The notes: a model not told the origin generated them from the sequence alone. Counted from the stretch's first letter, positions 1 through 12,159 are shown. The stretch: 64,000 nucleotides of DNA from Allodiplogaster sudhausi (GCA_945643635.1 CALZFC010000029.1:1806001-1870000); one strand, 5' to 3'. Made by a program: numbers and translations.

Positions 1-18
1 GTTAGATGGAGAGAGAGG

Positions 19-53
<35 letters not shown>

Positions 54-1111
54 TCTTCCACGAACGAACTTGTTCAGTGGCAAAACGAATGAAGGCTCCC
101 ATCACTGTGGCACTCTTAAAGTGGACTTCTGCGAAGAGCGGCCGACTGGCCAGCCAGAGGTCTCGTGCGAACTGGAAGAGAAGAATGAAGAGATTGGATG
201 GAATCCGATTTATTTTGACCCAATTTCCTCCTTCTGTCTTCAACAACCTTTGCCTCTTCGTGGTCTTCGATGAACTGAAGGCGCATTTTGAGCAGCTTGA
301 AAGACGCTTCCAGCTATTTCATGTCCTGGAAAGGCGACTCGGCCAAGTTCGAGAAGCGGCGGAGCAGAGAGGGAAAGAAGGTGTCCAGGAGAGGCAGCTG
401 GAATGAGGAAGTCTTTAAGGATACCTTTTCAATTTTCCTTTTAATGGAGATAATTATCGATTCATGTATTTTAATTAATATTTATTTTACTGCTTATGCA
501 CTCTCCCGCACTTCGCCAACTCTTCCCTCCAACATCCCTTTTATTTCCCTCCTCCAACCCCCCTCCTATTCTTTCTAGTTATTCCATCTGACAATGTATT
601 CCGAGCATTCGCTGCAGTCCGTCTCTGGATGGCTTGCGCGGTCCCGTCCTTGAAAGACGATTGCTTGGCAGAGGCGGTCCATAACTGGCCAGTCTTTCTC
701 TTTGTCGGCATCTTTGAAGAGACGCGCCAGCTGCGGCCAGAAGAAGTGCTGAAGTGGAGAAGTTTTCTATCAGAACCTTATTAATTTAAGAATCCATTTA
801 GTTTATAATATGACTATTATCTTTAAAAGAACTTTTTAAATATAAATTTTTAAATTTTTAAAAATAATATTTCTTTCTCACTGGTGGTAGTGGATGTCGT
901 CGTGGAAGTCATCGTCGTAGTATGCGTTGAGCAGGACGAGAAGCGCTTCGCGACAGGCCTTCTGGGTCGACTGCCGATGGGTCTTCTCGTCCACGACTCG
1001 CAGGAAGGCCGTGACCTAGAAAAGATCCTCTATTGCATTTCAATTTCAACATTCTCAATTATCCAAATGTACTGCTCATCTTTACATCGTTCTTTGTGTG
1101 TTAAAGAGTTC
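1..1111. repeat. Left arm of 1.1 kb imperfect palindrome
   Basis: Base 1 onward is the reverse complement of the stretch ending near 2295, and the match continues to the centre, where 1111 pairs with 1189. The arms differ by scattered substitutions (for example at about 435 and 650) and small indels, so they have diverged by an estimated 1-2 percent. The arm may extend left of the window. Confidence 0.9.
68..1015 (-). pseudogene. Inverted copy of the first four exons of the helical-protein gene
   Basis: On the minus strand this arm repeats the exons of the gene in the right arm. By mirror position they lie at about 881-1015, 592-747, 247-396 and 68-170. Reading frames are open and very similar. 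At about 650 the copy has a different short residue string from the right-arm copy within the second exon. The rest of the gene, if present, would be left of the window. It could be a second functional allele or paralogue, or a truncated duplicate, so pseudogene is a working label. Confidence 0.5.
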
Positions 1112-1188
1112 ATTATGCTTGCAGCGGAATAATAACACGAACTCTTTAACACACAAAGATCATTATGCTTGCAGCGGAATAATAACAC
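1112..1188. repeat. Palindrome spacer with 50-bp tandem duplication
   Basis: The spacer between the palindrome arms contains a 50-bp unit (starting ATTATGCTTGCAGCGGAATA) repeated head to tail at about 1112 and 1162. Part of the unit is itself the start of the right arm. This is the kind of footprint left when a break is repaired by copying or end joining. Confidence 0.8.
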
Positions 1189-2295
1189 GAACTCTTTAAC
1201 ACACAAAGAACGATGTAAAGATGAGCAGTACATTTGGATAATTGAGAATGTTGAAATTGAAATGCAATAGAGGATCTTTTCTAGGTCACGGCCTTCCTGC
1301 GAGTCGTGGACGAGAAGACCCATCGGCAGTCGACCCAGAAGGCCTGTCGCGAAGCGCTTCTCGTCCTGCTCAACGCATACTACGACGATGACTTCCACGA
1401 CGACATCCACTACCACCAGTGAGAAAGAAATATTATTTTTAAAAATTTAAAAATTTTTATTTAAAAAGTTCTTTTAAAGATAATAGTCATATTATAAAAT
1501 AAATGGATTCTTAAATTAATAAGGTTCTGATAGAAAACTTCTCCACTTCAGCACTTCTTCTGGCCGCAGCTGGCGCGTCTCTTCAAAGATGCCGACAAAG
1601 AGAAAGACTGGCCAGTTATGGACCGCCAATGCCAAAGAATCGTCTTTCAAGGACGGGACCGCGCAAGCCATCCAGAGACGGACTGCAGCGAATGCTCGGA
1701 ATACATTGTCAGATGGAATAACTAGAAAGAATAGGAGGGGGGTTGGAGGAGGGAAATAAAAGGGATGTTGGAGGGAAGAGTTGGCGAAGTGCGGGAGAGT
1801 GCATAAGCAGTAAAATAAATATTAATTAAAATACATGAATCGATAATTATCTCCATAAAAAGGAAAATTGAAAAGGTATCCTTAAAGACTTCTTCATTCC
1901 AGCTGCCTCTCCTGGACACCTTCTTTCCCTCTCTGCTCCGCCGCTTCTCGAACTTGGCCGAGTCGCCTTTCCAGGACATGAAAGAGCTGGAAGCGTCTTT
2001 CAAGCTGCTCAAAATGCGCCTTCAGTTCATCGAAGACCACGAAGAGGCAAAGGTTGTTGAAGACAGAAGTAGGAAATTGGGTCAAAATAAATCGGATTCC
2101 ATCCAATCTCTTCATTCTTCTCTTCCAGTTCGCACGAGACCTCTGGCTGGCCAGTCGGCCGCTCTTCGCAGAAGTCCACTTTAAGAGTGCCACAGTGATG
2201 GGAGCCTTCATTCGTTTTGCCGCTGAACAAGTTCGTTCGTGGAAGATATCTCTCTCTCTCTCTCTCTCTCTCTCGATCCTCTCTCTCCATCTAAC
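1189..2295. repeat. Right arm of 1.1 kb imperfect palindrome
   Basis: Reverse complement of 1-1111. It ends in a (CT)n tract followed by CGATCCTCTCTCTCCATC. This end, about 60 bp, is tandemly duplicated once more to about 2355. Confidence 0.9.
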
Positions 2296-4925
2296 CCTCT
2301 CAATGTCTCTCATGCTCTCTCTCTCTCTCTCTCTCGATCCTCTCTCTCCATCTAACCCTCTCAATGTCTCTCATGCTCTCATTCTCTCCCTACTTCTAGA
2401 ATGCCTTCTCGAACTATTTCGCCGAGTCGCTGCTCTCAGACCAACAGGCCCGCATCTTCATTGTCAATGCCATCCTGAACAAGAATGATTGCGTCGCCGG
2501 GTTTTTCTTTGTTCTTGAAATAAATCTTCGCTTCCCCCGTTCTACTCGTCTCATTGAGATTCATAGAGATTTAAAAGGGGGAGGAAGAGAGTGACAGGAA
2601 TGGATGAAAAGGAGAAACAGAATGTTTTCTATTGCAGCACTTTGGTTGATCCTCTTCTGAGACTTCTGCAAGACCATCCAGGCCATCCAGGCCCACTCTT
2701 CTTCATCAAACACGGATTCCCGTTCCTTCTGCTCGACGCCGTCCGCAAGCGACTCGTGCAGGGCCGACTCCATTGGCCGAAAAGCCTAGTAAACTCCCCC
2801 TACCCCTGCCGTAGCACCACTCATTCATACCGCAGCGAATTCCAACTGCTTCCCATTTATATCCAACCATAACCTTATGTCCCTTCACTCTATTGGACAT
2901 AGTATGTTGATCCCATTTAGGGGTTTACTTGCGTCTGCCACGCAAATATTTGTCGAAATGTGCTCAAGCAATGCTCTGATATTGTCGTGATCCTCGCCTG
3001 CACAGATGCTCTCGGATCGTTCGTCAAGGTTCATTCGTCAATATTATATTCAACATTCTTATTCTTCGGCGCACAGTTAGACTTTCACCTTCAATGGCCG
3101 AGTAGTAGGAAGTGCTGCCTGGCCTCAACGACGCGACCATCCACCGCTTCGAGCGTATGGCAGAACTGCCATACTGTTTGGACTTAGAAGTCGACGCGGC
3201 TTTCCGACTTATCGACTGGCACTTCAGGATCTCGCAAGACGACAATTACGAGAAAGTTAGCGGTGCACAGATAAACTAGTTTAAAAAGTTATTGATTATT
3301 TCAATAAACACGTGCGATTATGACTCTGTACATTATTAATTCAACTAAATAAAAGCATGAACAGGTCAGCCGCGCCGTCCTCAGCGGAATCAACAGTTGC
3401 ATGGAGTCGCCTTCGCCGCACGCTAATAAGCAGCTTCTGGCACCCGTGTCGCTCATCAGATGCGCCGCAGAGCACACCTTTGATTTTTGGGTTACTTTTT
3501 CTATCCCCGAAAGAGATGAACATAACAGTGGAGAGAAGAGAGCTGCAACCTTCCAGACGGCCAACGAAATTCGCTTCGCGCGTCATCTTCTCGAAGCCGT
3601 TCTCTCGGATGCGAAGATCACTCTCTTCTTGTCCGAGGCGCTTTTCAGCGAGCGGTCGTGCGTTGCTGCGTGCGTTCACTTCTTGTTTATTCGTGGAAGT
3701 TTCCGACCATTCTGGAATCAATTAGTTCTGATGGCACTAAAGCAGATTAGAGTGCACTTTGTAACACAATAAAACCGCTTCACCGTGCAATCACTCCTTT
3801 GTTTCAACCTAATTTTTTCTCTGTCCATGTAGTTTCATCGCGAACAATTTCAATGACGCCTTCGACTGTCCTTGGGCTAGGGACTTCTTCATCGGCCAGA
3901 ACTCGTACATGGTTCTTGTCGATGGCGCGGTCAAGTGCATTCGGAATGTCACCAAGAATGGATTGTCGGTGTGTGTGTGTGTGTTCGTTGTGTGCCACCA
4001 TAGTCTTCACTTACAGTAGTCCATTTTGGTACAGTGACAATTTTAATCTTGATTAATTTGATTACTTTGTCGTTGTAGGACGAGTGCGTCTGCGAGGTGG
4101 CCAACATGGAGTCTTGCCCGTATCTCAGATTCAACTCCGTGTATATTCTCCACCATTTCTTGACTCCCGCCACTTTCGGCGAAATCTGCAACGTCAGTCT
4201 TCTTCTACCCCTCTCATTTCTTATAACGATCAAGCCGCAAAGTCTCCACGACGAGGCCAAACAGCTTAAAAAATAGTGCGCAAAAATATATATCGTGTAA
4301 AAGGAGTGGCAAATGATTTGAAATGACCATATGCAATCTTCTCCCCATTCACGCTCATTGCAGCACATTGACCTGACGGAGGTCGTTCGCGGCTTCCAAC
4401 GTTACGGAACTGGAGAATTTTTCGAGATTCTTCGAGCTCCTCCTCAAGGAGGGCAAACGACAAGGAAGACTGGAAGAGCCGCTCAACAACGGCTCGTCTT
4501 CGTGGCCCTATTTACTCAACTAAAGAAGCAGACAAAAGAGAAAGAAAGCGAGCGAGAGAGAAAGGGAGAACGAAGGAGACTGAGTGAGAGGAATTGTACG
4601 AGTCTTAGAATATGCGCCCCCCCCAACACCAGGAAATGACCTCTTCTCTGCAGGCGTTCTGTTGGCTCTGTTGGAAGTGCTGCAGCGTGGGTCCTCACTC
4701 CCGATCCCGATTCCCCACTCACTGCTCAATTCCATCTTCCAGAAGTTCCCCGGCTGGGCTTCCAAGATTGCCGGTTTATACAACCCTTCCACCGAGATCC
4801 ACCAACTCGCCATTCGTTACACGTACGGGACCCTCACGCTCTTCCTCCTTCATCTGAATAATCTATCTATGAATCCTAGCTCTATGTTGTCTTTAAACTT
4901 TGATCTAAGAATACAATCAAGATAG
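1285..4925 (+). CDS. Unrecognised large helical protein, 5' end missing
   Basis: I do not recognise the family. Exons supported by open frame and GT-AG borders are about 1285-1418, 1552-1707, 1903-2052, 2129-2230, 2400-2480, 2635-2790, 3109-3255, 3365-3490, 3557-3669, 3833-3968, 4079-4192, 4362-4510 and 4654-4830 or on to a stop near 4925. Most joins from the third exon on are in phase. The first join is not (phase 2 into phase 0), and the exon at 4362 reads better in two different frames, so it may be disrupted or misread. The predicted chain is rich in Leu, Phe, Asp and Glu with amphipathic helices (for example LPLLDTFFPSLLRRF), like HEAT or armadillo-type scaffold proteins. Residues encoded at 4079-4192 are Cys-rich (DECVCEVANMESCPY). 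The N-terminus is cut off by the palindrome. No start codon or promoter is identifiable. Confidence 0.55.
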
Positions 4926-5428
4926 AAACAATTGCTTTAAAAAAAGACTATGTAATGTTGTAATTCTAAAACATCATTTTAAGTGTGACTCCGCTGAAGA
5001 AGTCGCTCTTCTTCGACCATCGCATCGCTCCTGGATAGTAAAAAAGAAGAGAAGACGGACTGCGTAGGAACCTCGCTTTCCCAACCCCCACCCATCGCCC
5101 TACCACGATAAATTTTTAAAGAGTTACCGTGACTTCTCGATGACTGCGTGACATGGAAGACATGGAACAGAATCAACACCTTTAGCGGTGGATGCTCAGG
5201 AACAACATAAGAATCTCTCATTCGCACGAGCTATTTAGATGTAGCGGCTTTGTGCGACCTGCGAAAAAGCACGCGAGAATGAGAGTGAGGAATCACAGGG
5301 CAGACGCGACAATTCGAACCTGAATTAAATATTTTTTGGGGATCGCCTTCCTTTAAGTCAACTGGAGCCAGAGATAAATCAAATCACGGTGGAATCGAGG
5401 AACCAACAGAAAACATTTTTTAAACATA
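4926..5428. other. Intergenic, no gene seen
   Basis: AT-rich spacer between the 3' end of the helical-protein gene and the MITE. I see no exon-like open frame with splice sites and no clear regulatory motif. Confidence 0.5.
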
Positions 5429-5921
5429 CAGTCCCGCCCAGGATCTTGGTACTAAGGAGAGGTCGGAGGGGTCGGAGGGGTCCAAATGCATCCTCGGTAA
5501 TAACTACTTTCCTAGGAAAGAATAAAATATTTTAAATGGTACGTTGGTTTGCTTATAGAGAACGGATGTTACTGTTAAAAAATCGATAATTTCTTATCAC
5601 TTGATAAGAAGTTATCAGTTTCGTTTACAATCTCTAATTTTATTATTTGGGGATGTGGGTAGAGACAAAATAATGGTACAGAAGAAATTTCATTTAAAAA
5701 TATTAGAAATGAATTTTTTTATAAGCGAAAACTGATAACTTCTTATCAAGTGATAAGAAATTATCGACTTTTTAACAGTAACATCCGCTCTCTATAAGCA
5801 AACTAACGTACCATTTAAAATATTTTAATCTTTCGTAGGAAAGTAGTTATTACCGAGGATGCATTTGGACCCCTCCGACCCCTCCGACCCCTCCTTGGTA
5901 CCAAGATCCTTAGCGGGACTG
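5429..5921. mobile_element. Foldback MITE with about 220-bp terminal inverted repeats
   Basis: Ends are CAGTCCCGCCCAGGATCTTG and its inverse, flanked on both sides by the dinucleotide TA (5427-5428 and 5922-5923). The arms of about 220 bp are near-identical, and the central 50 bp or so is unique. No transposase is encoded. TA target duplication and CAG-type ends are usual for Tc1/mariner-related MITEs; that assignment is inference. Confidence 0.8.
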
Positions 5922-6129
5922 TATGTGTTTGTATACACATTCAAAGAGATGTTGGATAAGCAATCTTACGCAATATAAAACAAGTTAATATTCATATACA
6001 TATTCATTGTCTGATAAATTTATTTTATTTACCATTAAAACAATGTCTGCACTTGAAATAAATACAGAAATAAATATTTTCGATCTCATTTGTGTTGTGT
6101 CGATTTAGTGGCTGTCATTGTTGACTCTG

Positions 6130-6870
6130 GAAACGGAGGATGGCCTGAGTGGACGACAATTTGATTGAGCGGGCACGGAGGAGACTGACGAGCCCCTGCA
6201 CAGGGGGAGTACTCTCATCCTCCTGCCACCCCTTGTTTCTCGCCCCCAGGCAACAGTCAAAGGAAGAGAGCAGAAGACGGTATCCGGCTTCGTCGCTTGG
6301 ATATGCATGTAGCCCATCTCGACGAGAAATAGGCGAATGTTCGAGAAGAAGTCGCATGACATCATCATCAAAAATAGAATCTTGAAATAATGGCTGTTAC
6401 ATTGAAAATGACGTCATAAGATAATGTTAAAAGTAGTATGTTTAAACAAATAATACCTGCAAGTAAAATTTGTTATGGCCGACTCTGAGCATCAATTTCC
6501 TGAAGATGCGCGCGGCAGCTGCTTGGCTGAAGTAATATATTTTATGACATCACAGAATAGAATTTTCTCCTTATCAAAGAAGAGCTCACAAGAGGTACAT
6601 TAAAGATTCGTCATTTTTCCTTCTTAAAAACTACAGAAAAAATATTTCCGCTTTCAAACGGGACGCATTAATACACTTGACTAGGTCTTAATGATAAGTT
6701 TTTTTTAACGAATTCTTCCCTTCTCAAAACCTCTCTTCTTTGGTTGCGCGGAGAAGCCATAGCCCGGGATCGAGGGCGCGATGACTTCGAAGGCAAAGTC
6801 TGCAGGCAGACCATGCGCTGCCTGATCCATGAGCTTGTAAAACTAAACGAAAATATATTTTTCAAGAAAT
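6130..6870 (-). pseudogene. Decayed partial copy of microsomal epoxide hydrolase
   Basis: Downstream duplicate of the intact gene at 7684-11376. On the minus strand it holds a copy of exon 6 (about 6845-6740, IPGYGFSAQPKKR), of exon 7 (about 6535-6468), and of exon 10 (about 6360-6285, FFSNIRLFLVEMGYMHIQAT). The region that should hold exons 8 and 9, including the nucleophile motif GGDWGS, is missing: sequence that in the intact gene lies between exons 7 and 8 is fused directly to exon 10. The exon 7 splice acceptor also differs from the intact copy (ACTTCAG for GCAGGCTTCAG). No N- or C-terminal exons are found. It cannot make an active enzyme. Confidence 0.85.
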
Positions 6871-6921
6871 AAAAAAAAGATACAGCAAACATATGTACAG
6901 CCACAGTACTGCTCAAAGAAA

Positions 6922-7345
6922 ATGGGTCCAAATCAATCGGGCCCAGTGGAATATCTCGTTGAAATTGGACAGGTCGCGCAGTTCTCGTTGGTCTCGTTAG
7001 CGCTAACGGTCGCCTCCATCTTCTTCTATCTCTCGGTCAAGTACGTCGATGACGTCATCGCCACCTCGATTCTGATCAAGATCTCCGGTTCCATTGGCGC
7101 GTGTGGGACACCCGTGACCATGTTCGCCTTCCAACCACGAGTATTTTTATTTTTAATTATTTTTTCTTATAAAAAAGAATTTGTATCTAAATCTTCTCAG
7201 AAATGTTCCTCTTTCATGTACTCACAATAAAAAGTTGCCAGCTTACAGCAATCTTTACGTTTTTCTTTTCAGTTGCGACAACATGCCTTTGGCCGCTTCA
7301 GCCGTATTAATCCATCTACAGCCATTAGCGCGAGATCACGTGCAA
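6922..7345 (+). pseudogene. Orphan C-terminal fragment of a seven-transmembrane receptor
   Basis: An exon at about 6967-7140 encodes two hydrophobic helices (QFSLVSLALTVASIFFYLS, then an ILIKISGSIGACG helix ending FAFQPR) joined by VKYVDDVIATS. A second exon at 7272-7348 gives LRQHAFGRFSRINPSTAISA and a stop. The same two exons, with nearly the same residues, end the complete receptor at 16825-18770, where they are TM6, TM7 and the cytoplasmic tail. No TM1-TM5 exons lie upstream; the decayed epoxide hydrolase copy is there instead. It is therefore a truncated duplicate, although its frame is still open. Confidence 0.75.
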
Positions 7346-7348
7346 ACT

Positions 7349-7683
7349 AAAATTACTTAGAAAATATAGATACATATGCTGGAAATTTTAAATCAACTGT
7401 CTTTATGCAAGCGATCATATGTTGATCTTTGATTTAATGTTCTTTTATAATTTATTCTAGGGTATAAATTTTTAAATGTATTTTTCACAACCAGAACTTC
7501 AAAGAAGCTGGTTTATTAGAATGGCATAATACACATAACTTGTATTCCAGTGACACACAAGAAATTTAAGAGAAGTGGACGGCTAATTGTTGAACCCAGT
7601 CAAGAAACCATAGCAGTTTCCCAATTCCTATCAGGACGGTACAATGATAAATTGTTAATTGTTGATCCTTAATTGTATTTCTT
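7349..7683. other. Spacer between receptor fragment and epoxide hydrolase 3' end
   Basis: AT-rich, convergent intergenic sequence. It presumably includes the 3' UTR of the epoxide hydrolase on the minus strand. No further gene seen. Confidence 0.5.
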
Positions 7684-10600
7684 CTAGAACTTCTTGTCGA
7701 GGAGGCCGCCAACGAACGAGAAGAGATGCCGAGACAGCCACTCGGGATGCTCAAACGCAGCAAAGTGACCGCCGTCTGCGAAGGAGGCACGCGACGTGAG
7801 ATTGTACATGATCGACGAGATCTCCGGCGGCTCATCGCTCAGCTCATGCTTGAAGGCGGCGTGCCCCGTCGGCACTGAGAGGTACGTGCTGAAATCATAT
7901 CAAACTCACCGAGCCCAAAACTCACTTATGAATTCGGGCTCTTTTGCCTGAATCAAGGGTGTGATTATTGAGACGATATAACAAATTTTTTGAAAATTCT
8001 GGTAGATTACGGCAGAGTTTGAACGACAAGAAGTTTCGTGAAAGAGAACGAAATGCTTGAAAGAATTGCCGCACGACTTTCCTGGTATAATATTAAGCCT
8101 TAAGCATTTGTTCCGGTAATCACCTGTCGCTAAATAATCACACCGTATTGGATCATCTTGCAAATTACCATGCCAATTTAAAAATATTTTTCTTCTCTTT
8201 TATTTCGTTCATGCTTTAACTTAACATGGCTTACTTTTCGAGTTTATGATTGTCGGGGTCGATGAAGAATTCTCGATAGAAACGCTGCGACGAGACAATG
8301 TTGCCCTGAGTCCAGTAGATCATGACGATCGTCAGTAACTCGTCCATCGTGAACTTCCTGAAGAGAAGGAGATCTTATCTTGTTGGTTTACGTCATCAAA
8401 ATATTGTGGAAGAGTGAGGGAAAAAGATAATAAGAAGTAAAATGCTCAGAGGTAAAAAAAAAAAAAAACAAGTCTAACTTGGTGAGTCCTCCGTCCGGCA
8501 GATCGATAAAGTCCGGATTGGTCCACGTCGAGAATTTCTCAAGGATGTACGCGGCGAGGCCGATTGGTGAATCATTCAGCGCCGTGCCTTAATATGACAT
8601 CATTATTATTCTTATTATTTAAGACGCCGACTTCTGAAGAACAAACAAGGATATTGATATTTTTCTTTTCCTTTAAATTGAAAAAATAAAAATAAACTTC
8701 CTGCCAACGCACCGACAGTATCCGGCTTCGTCGCTTGGACATGCATGTAGCCCATCTCGACGAGAAATAAGCGAATGTTCGAGAAGAAATCGAAGCCGTG
8801 GTGGCTGAAAAAGGAGCGCGTCTTATTAACCAAAAAAAATTCGAACTTGAATTCGCGCCTTTTGCCCTGACACACAACAGCGAGAGAATGTGTGATTTAC
8901 ATAAAGAGCCGCGGGAAATTCAAATAGTTTACAGTTGAGTTTCGCGCATCTTTGTTGATGCAACATTTATTGTCTGGAAGATTTATATATATATTTTAAG
9001 TAGAACATATATGTAGGAAACAATTTGAGAAGAATAGGTTATAGAATTCCTTTTTTTGTTGAACGCTTACATACATACATATGTACTATATAGTCAGTAT
9101 TATTATTTATTTCAAAAATAAAGCTGACTTCTCGTCCGCAAAGAACAGTTTCGGGAAGAAGGTGCCGAGGACGGAGTAAGAAAGGGCCTTGAAGTTCCCA
9201 CCAGACATTCCTACGCTCATCAGCATGTTGAGATGAACTCCGTGGACACTATAAATCAGAATACTTTGACATTTGTGGTTATGCAAATTGCGTTCTCTAA
9301 TGTGCAGCAATTAAAAAAAACAAGCAAGCATTAGATTAGACTCTCATCATGACTGCCAAAGAAACACTTAAAAAATATATCGATTATATACTTCTCTGGA
9401 TAAAGCTTGGCCAAGTTGCTCACGATGACCGATCCCCAGTCGCCGCCCTAAAAATGAAAGCGCATGACATCATCATCAAAAAATAGAAGCATGTAATGGT
9501 TCTTACATCGAAAGTGAAAAAAAATAGAATGGTTCTTACATCGAAAGTGACTTCATAAGTACGTTAGTAGTGATGTTATAATGTTATAAGTGGTATGTTT
9601 AAGCAAATAATACCTGCAAGTAAAACTTGTCATGGCCGACTCTGAGCATCAATTTCCTGAAGATGCGCGCGGCAGCCGCTTGACTGAAGCCTGCAATGTA
9701 TTTTTATGACATTACAGAATATAGACTCTTCTCCTGATCGAAGAAGATCTCACATGCGGTATTTTGAAGATTCGTGGTACAATTAGCCGTCATTGTTCCT
9801 TCTTAAAAGGTAAAGTTAAAAAAATAAAAAAATTCCGCTTTCAAACGGTACACTTCACTAGGGTTAAAGAAAAAAAAATTATTTTGCGAATTCTTCCCCT
9901 CTCAAAACCTCTCTTCTTTGGTTGCGCGGAGAAGCCATAGCCCGGGATCGAGGGCGCGATAACTTCGAAGGCAAAGTCTGCAGGCAGACCATGCGCTGCC
10001 GGATCCACGAGAAGAGGGATGAGCTTGTAGAACTGAAAGAAAACTTATTTTTTAATGATGCCAAACTTTTTGGCGGGAATTCCTAATATTTGAAAAGTCG
10101 ACCCACCTCAAAGACGTTTCCGGGCCAACCGTGCACGAGAAGTAGGGGGACAACACGCTTGTACTTTCCGGCAGATGGCTTGGCATGGTAGAAGTGGACC
10201 TGGAAAATTAAAAAAATTAATTAAAAATTATTTTTTTCGTCATATTCCATATTCTTCGATTGTATATGTATATTTGGTATATTTTTTGCAGTAGATGTTA
10301 AAAAAAAACGCAGCAAATATTTGTCGACCTTGAGTCCCTCGATCTCGGTGGTCAACTGCTTGAACTGATTGAGCAGCTTCTCCTGCTTGCGCCAGTCGAA
10401 CTTGGTGAGCCAGTAGTCTTTCACCTGAAAAATAAATCATTGCTTTTATTACGTGAAAATCAATGAAAAACATCCTTCAACTAAAAATCAATTTAAAATA
10501 TTAATAATTATTTATGTATGTAAAACAAGTAATTTAAGCTAATTGTAATTAGATAGTCATAAATAGACAAAAAGTAATAATAAATCAATTTTAATTGCGT

Positions 10601-11376
10601 GACCTGCGAGAGATATTTGGCATTGAATCCGTAGCTAAAGTCGTTCACATCCTCGAGCGGCTCATGCGAGATACGCGACTTCTTAAGGCGGTCATGGAGA
10701 TCCTGTAAGAGCAAAAATGACACCATTTACTCATTTCAAAATTCAAACATTTAACAGGAAGAATGGTGATGTGTGAGAGGACAGATCGAGAGGAAAATAA
10801 AGGTGAGAGCGAATGATATGTTGATCAGGGGGAAGAGAGAAATAGAGAGAGAGAGTTGAGAGAGTTGAGAGAGAGATAATGAAGAGAGAGAGAGAGAGAG
10901 GGAAAGGAGGGAGAGAAGCTAACCTTGATTGTCTCCTCAGGAACCGTTACTTCAAACGGCATGATCCTCGTATCGTCATCGTGCCGTTTTCCCGCGCCAA
11001 ACCAGTCATTCTCTTTGATAGCGACATGAAAATATGAGGAATTTATTGACATACATAATCATTGTATAACTTTATAAACGAAAAAAATATAAAAGTAAAT
11101 TAATAGAAAATTTAAATTTCATTTTAGCTTCACCACGGAAAATGCTTCTCTACAGTAATATTTTGATGTTTGAGAAAGTAATAACAACCTTGAAAAACAA
11201 CTCATTTAAAATTATACTTATTGTTAGGAACAAATGTTAATAATAAATCGCGAAAACAAAGGATGGCTGTAGAAAAAGAAGTAAACCTCCTCCGACCGGA
11301 ATAATTTAACTGCAACGAAGGCGATTCCGATGGCAGCGAGCACCGGAAGTAGAACGCACTTCTGGAGACTTTTCAT
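7684..11376 (-). CDS. Microsomal epoxide hydrolase, 13 exons, 456 aa
   Basis: Alpha/beta hydrolase that opens epoxides with water; members act on xenobiotic epoxides and, in arthropods, juvenile hormone. Exons: 11376-11287, 11010-10924, 10702-10604, 10424-10329, 10199-10107, 10032-9909, 9690-9614, 9447-9392, 9248-9129, 8804-8713, 8587-8479, 8357-8235, 7888-7684. All phases agree and the sum is 457 codons, matching the usual length of about 455. Residues 1-24 form an N-terminal membrane anchor. The oxyanion motif HGWPG is at 147-151. Catalytic residues seen are Asp225 (GGDWGS), His430 (GGHFAAFE) and Glu404 (KHELSDEP). Epoxide-binding tyrosines are at 300 (MGYMH) and 375 (QRFYRE). These fall within one residue of the human enzyme's Asp226, Glu404, His431, Tyr299 and Tyr374. 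The exon 2 acceptor (CAAAGAG) is weak, so that border is least certain. It appears intact and likely active at the ER membrane. Confidence 0.95.
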
Positions 11377-12159
11377 CGCTTCGCTTATCTTAGCAGAACG
11401 GAGGAAGTCAAGGTTATAGCCTTCTTCACTTTGACGCGAGTCGAATTCCTAGTAGCCCACTACCAATAATAGAATTTATTAAAATGAACGAATAACAAAA
11501 TTAATTGAACAGAAAATGCAATACTTCACAATATACAAAAAAAATTATAACAAAAACTTAGTCTATAACTAGGAGGAGCGAGAAAGTGAGTGTGAGAGAG
11601 AGAGCATAGTAAGTGCGGAATGTAAACATGTGCTGATATTGCACACCAGAAAGAATTTATTGAAAATAAAAGATTGCTCTTCAATAGCATACAATGAAAA
11701 ATTTTGAACCGTTCTATCAATTTAAATTAATGTTCACATACATACATACGTATGCACGAAGAAGCATGAGTCTTTATTGATGGAAACGACTGAAAGTTAA
11801 CCAGCTATCTGACTGAATGGAACTGAAATCCCTTTATAACTACACTGTCCTCTTGTGCTTGTGCGAAGTTGTGCTAGAATGTGTACTGAACTCTTCTCGT
11901 TCTTCACTCTTTCTGGCCTCCATGAACTGCAGTGTGCTCGGAAATCAGAGAAGGGGAGAGAGAGAGGTAAAGAAAGAGATAAATAAAGAGAGAGAAAGAT
12001 AAAGAGATGTAGAAAGATCAGATGTAAGCGTGATAGCAGCGGGAAAGGATCAAAACCATTACAGCTACAGAGTTTACTTCAGCGGGAACTTGAGCTCAAA
12101 CGACAGGAAAAAAATCTAAATGTACATACATTGTGTTCAATGTCAGAGTAAGAGAAAAC
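11377..12159. other. Upstream region of epoxide hydrolase, GA-rich
   Basis: Should contain the epoxide hydrolase promoter (minus strand), but no TATA box or other motif stands out. It holds purine-rich (GA)n stretches near 11580 and 11950-12000. No exon seen. Confidence 0.4.
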
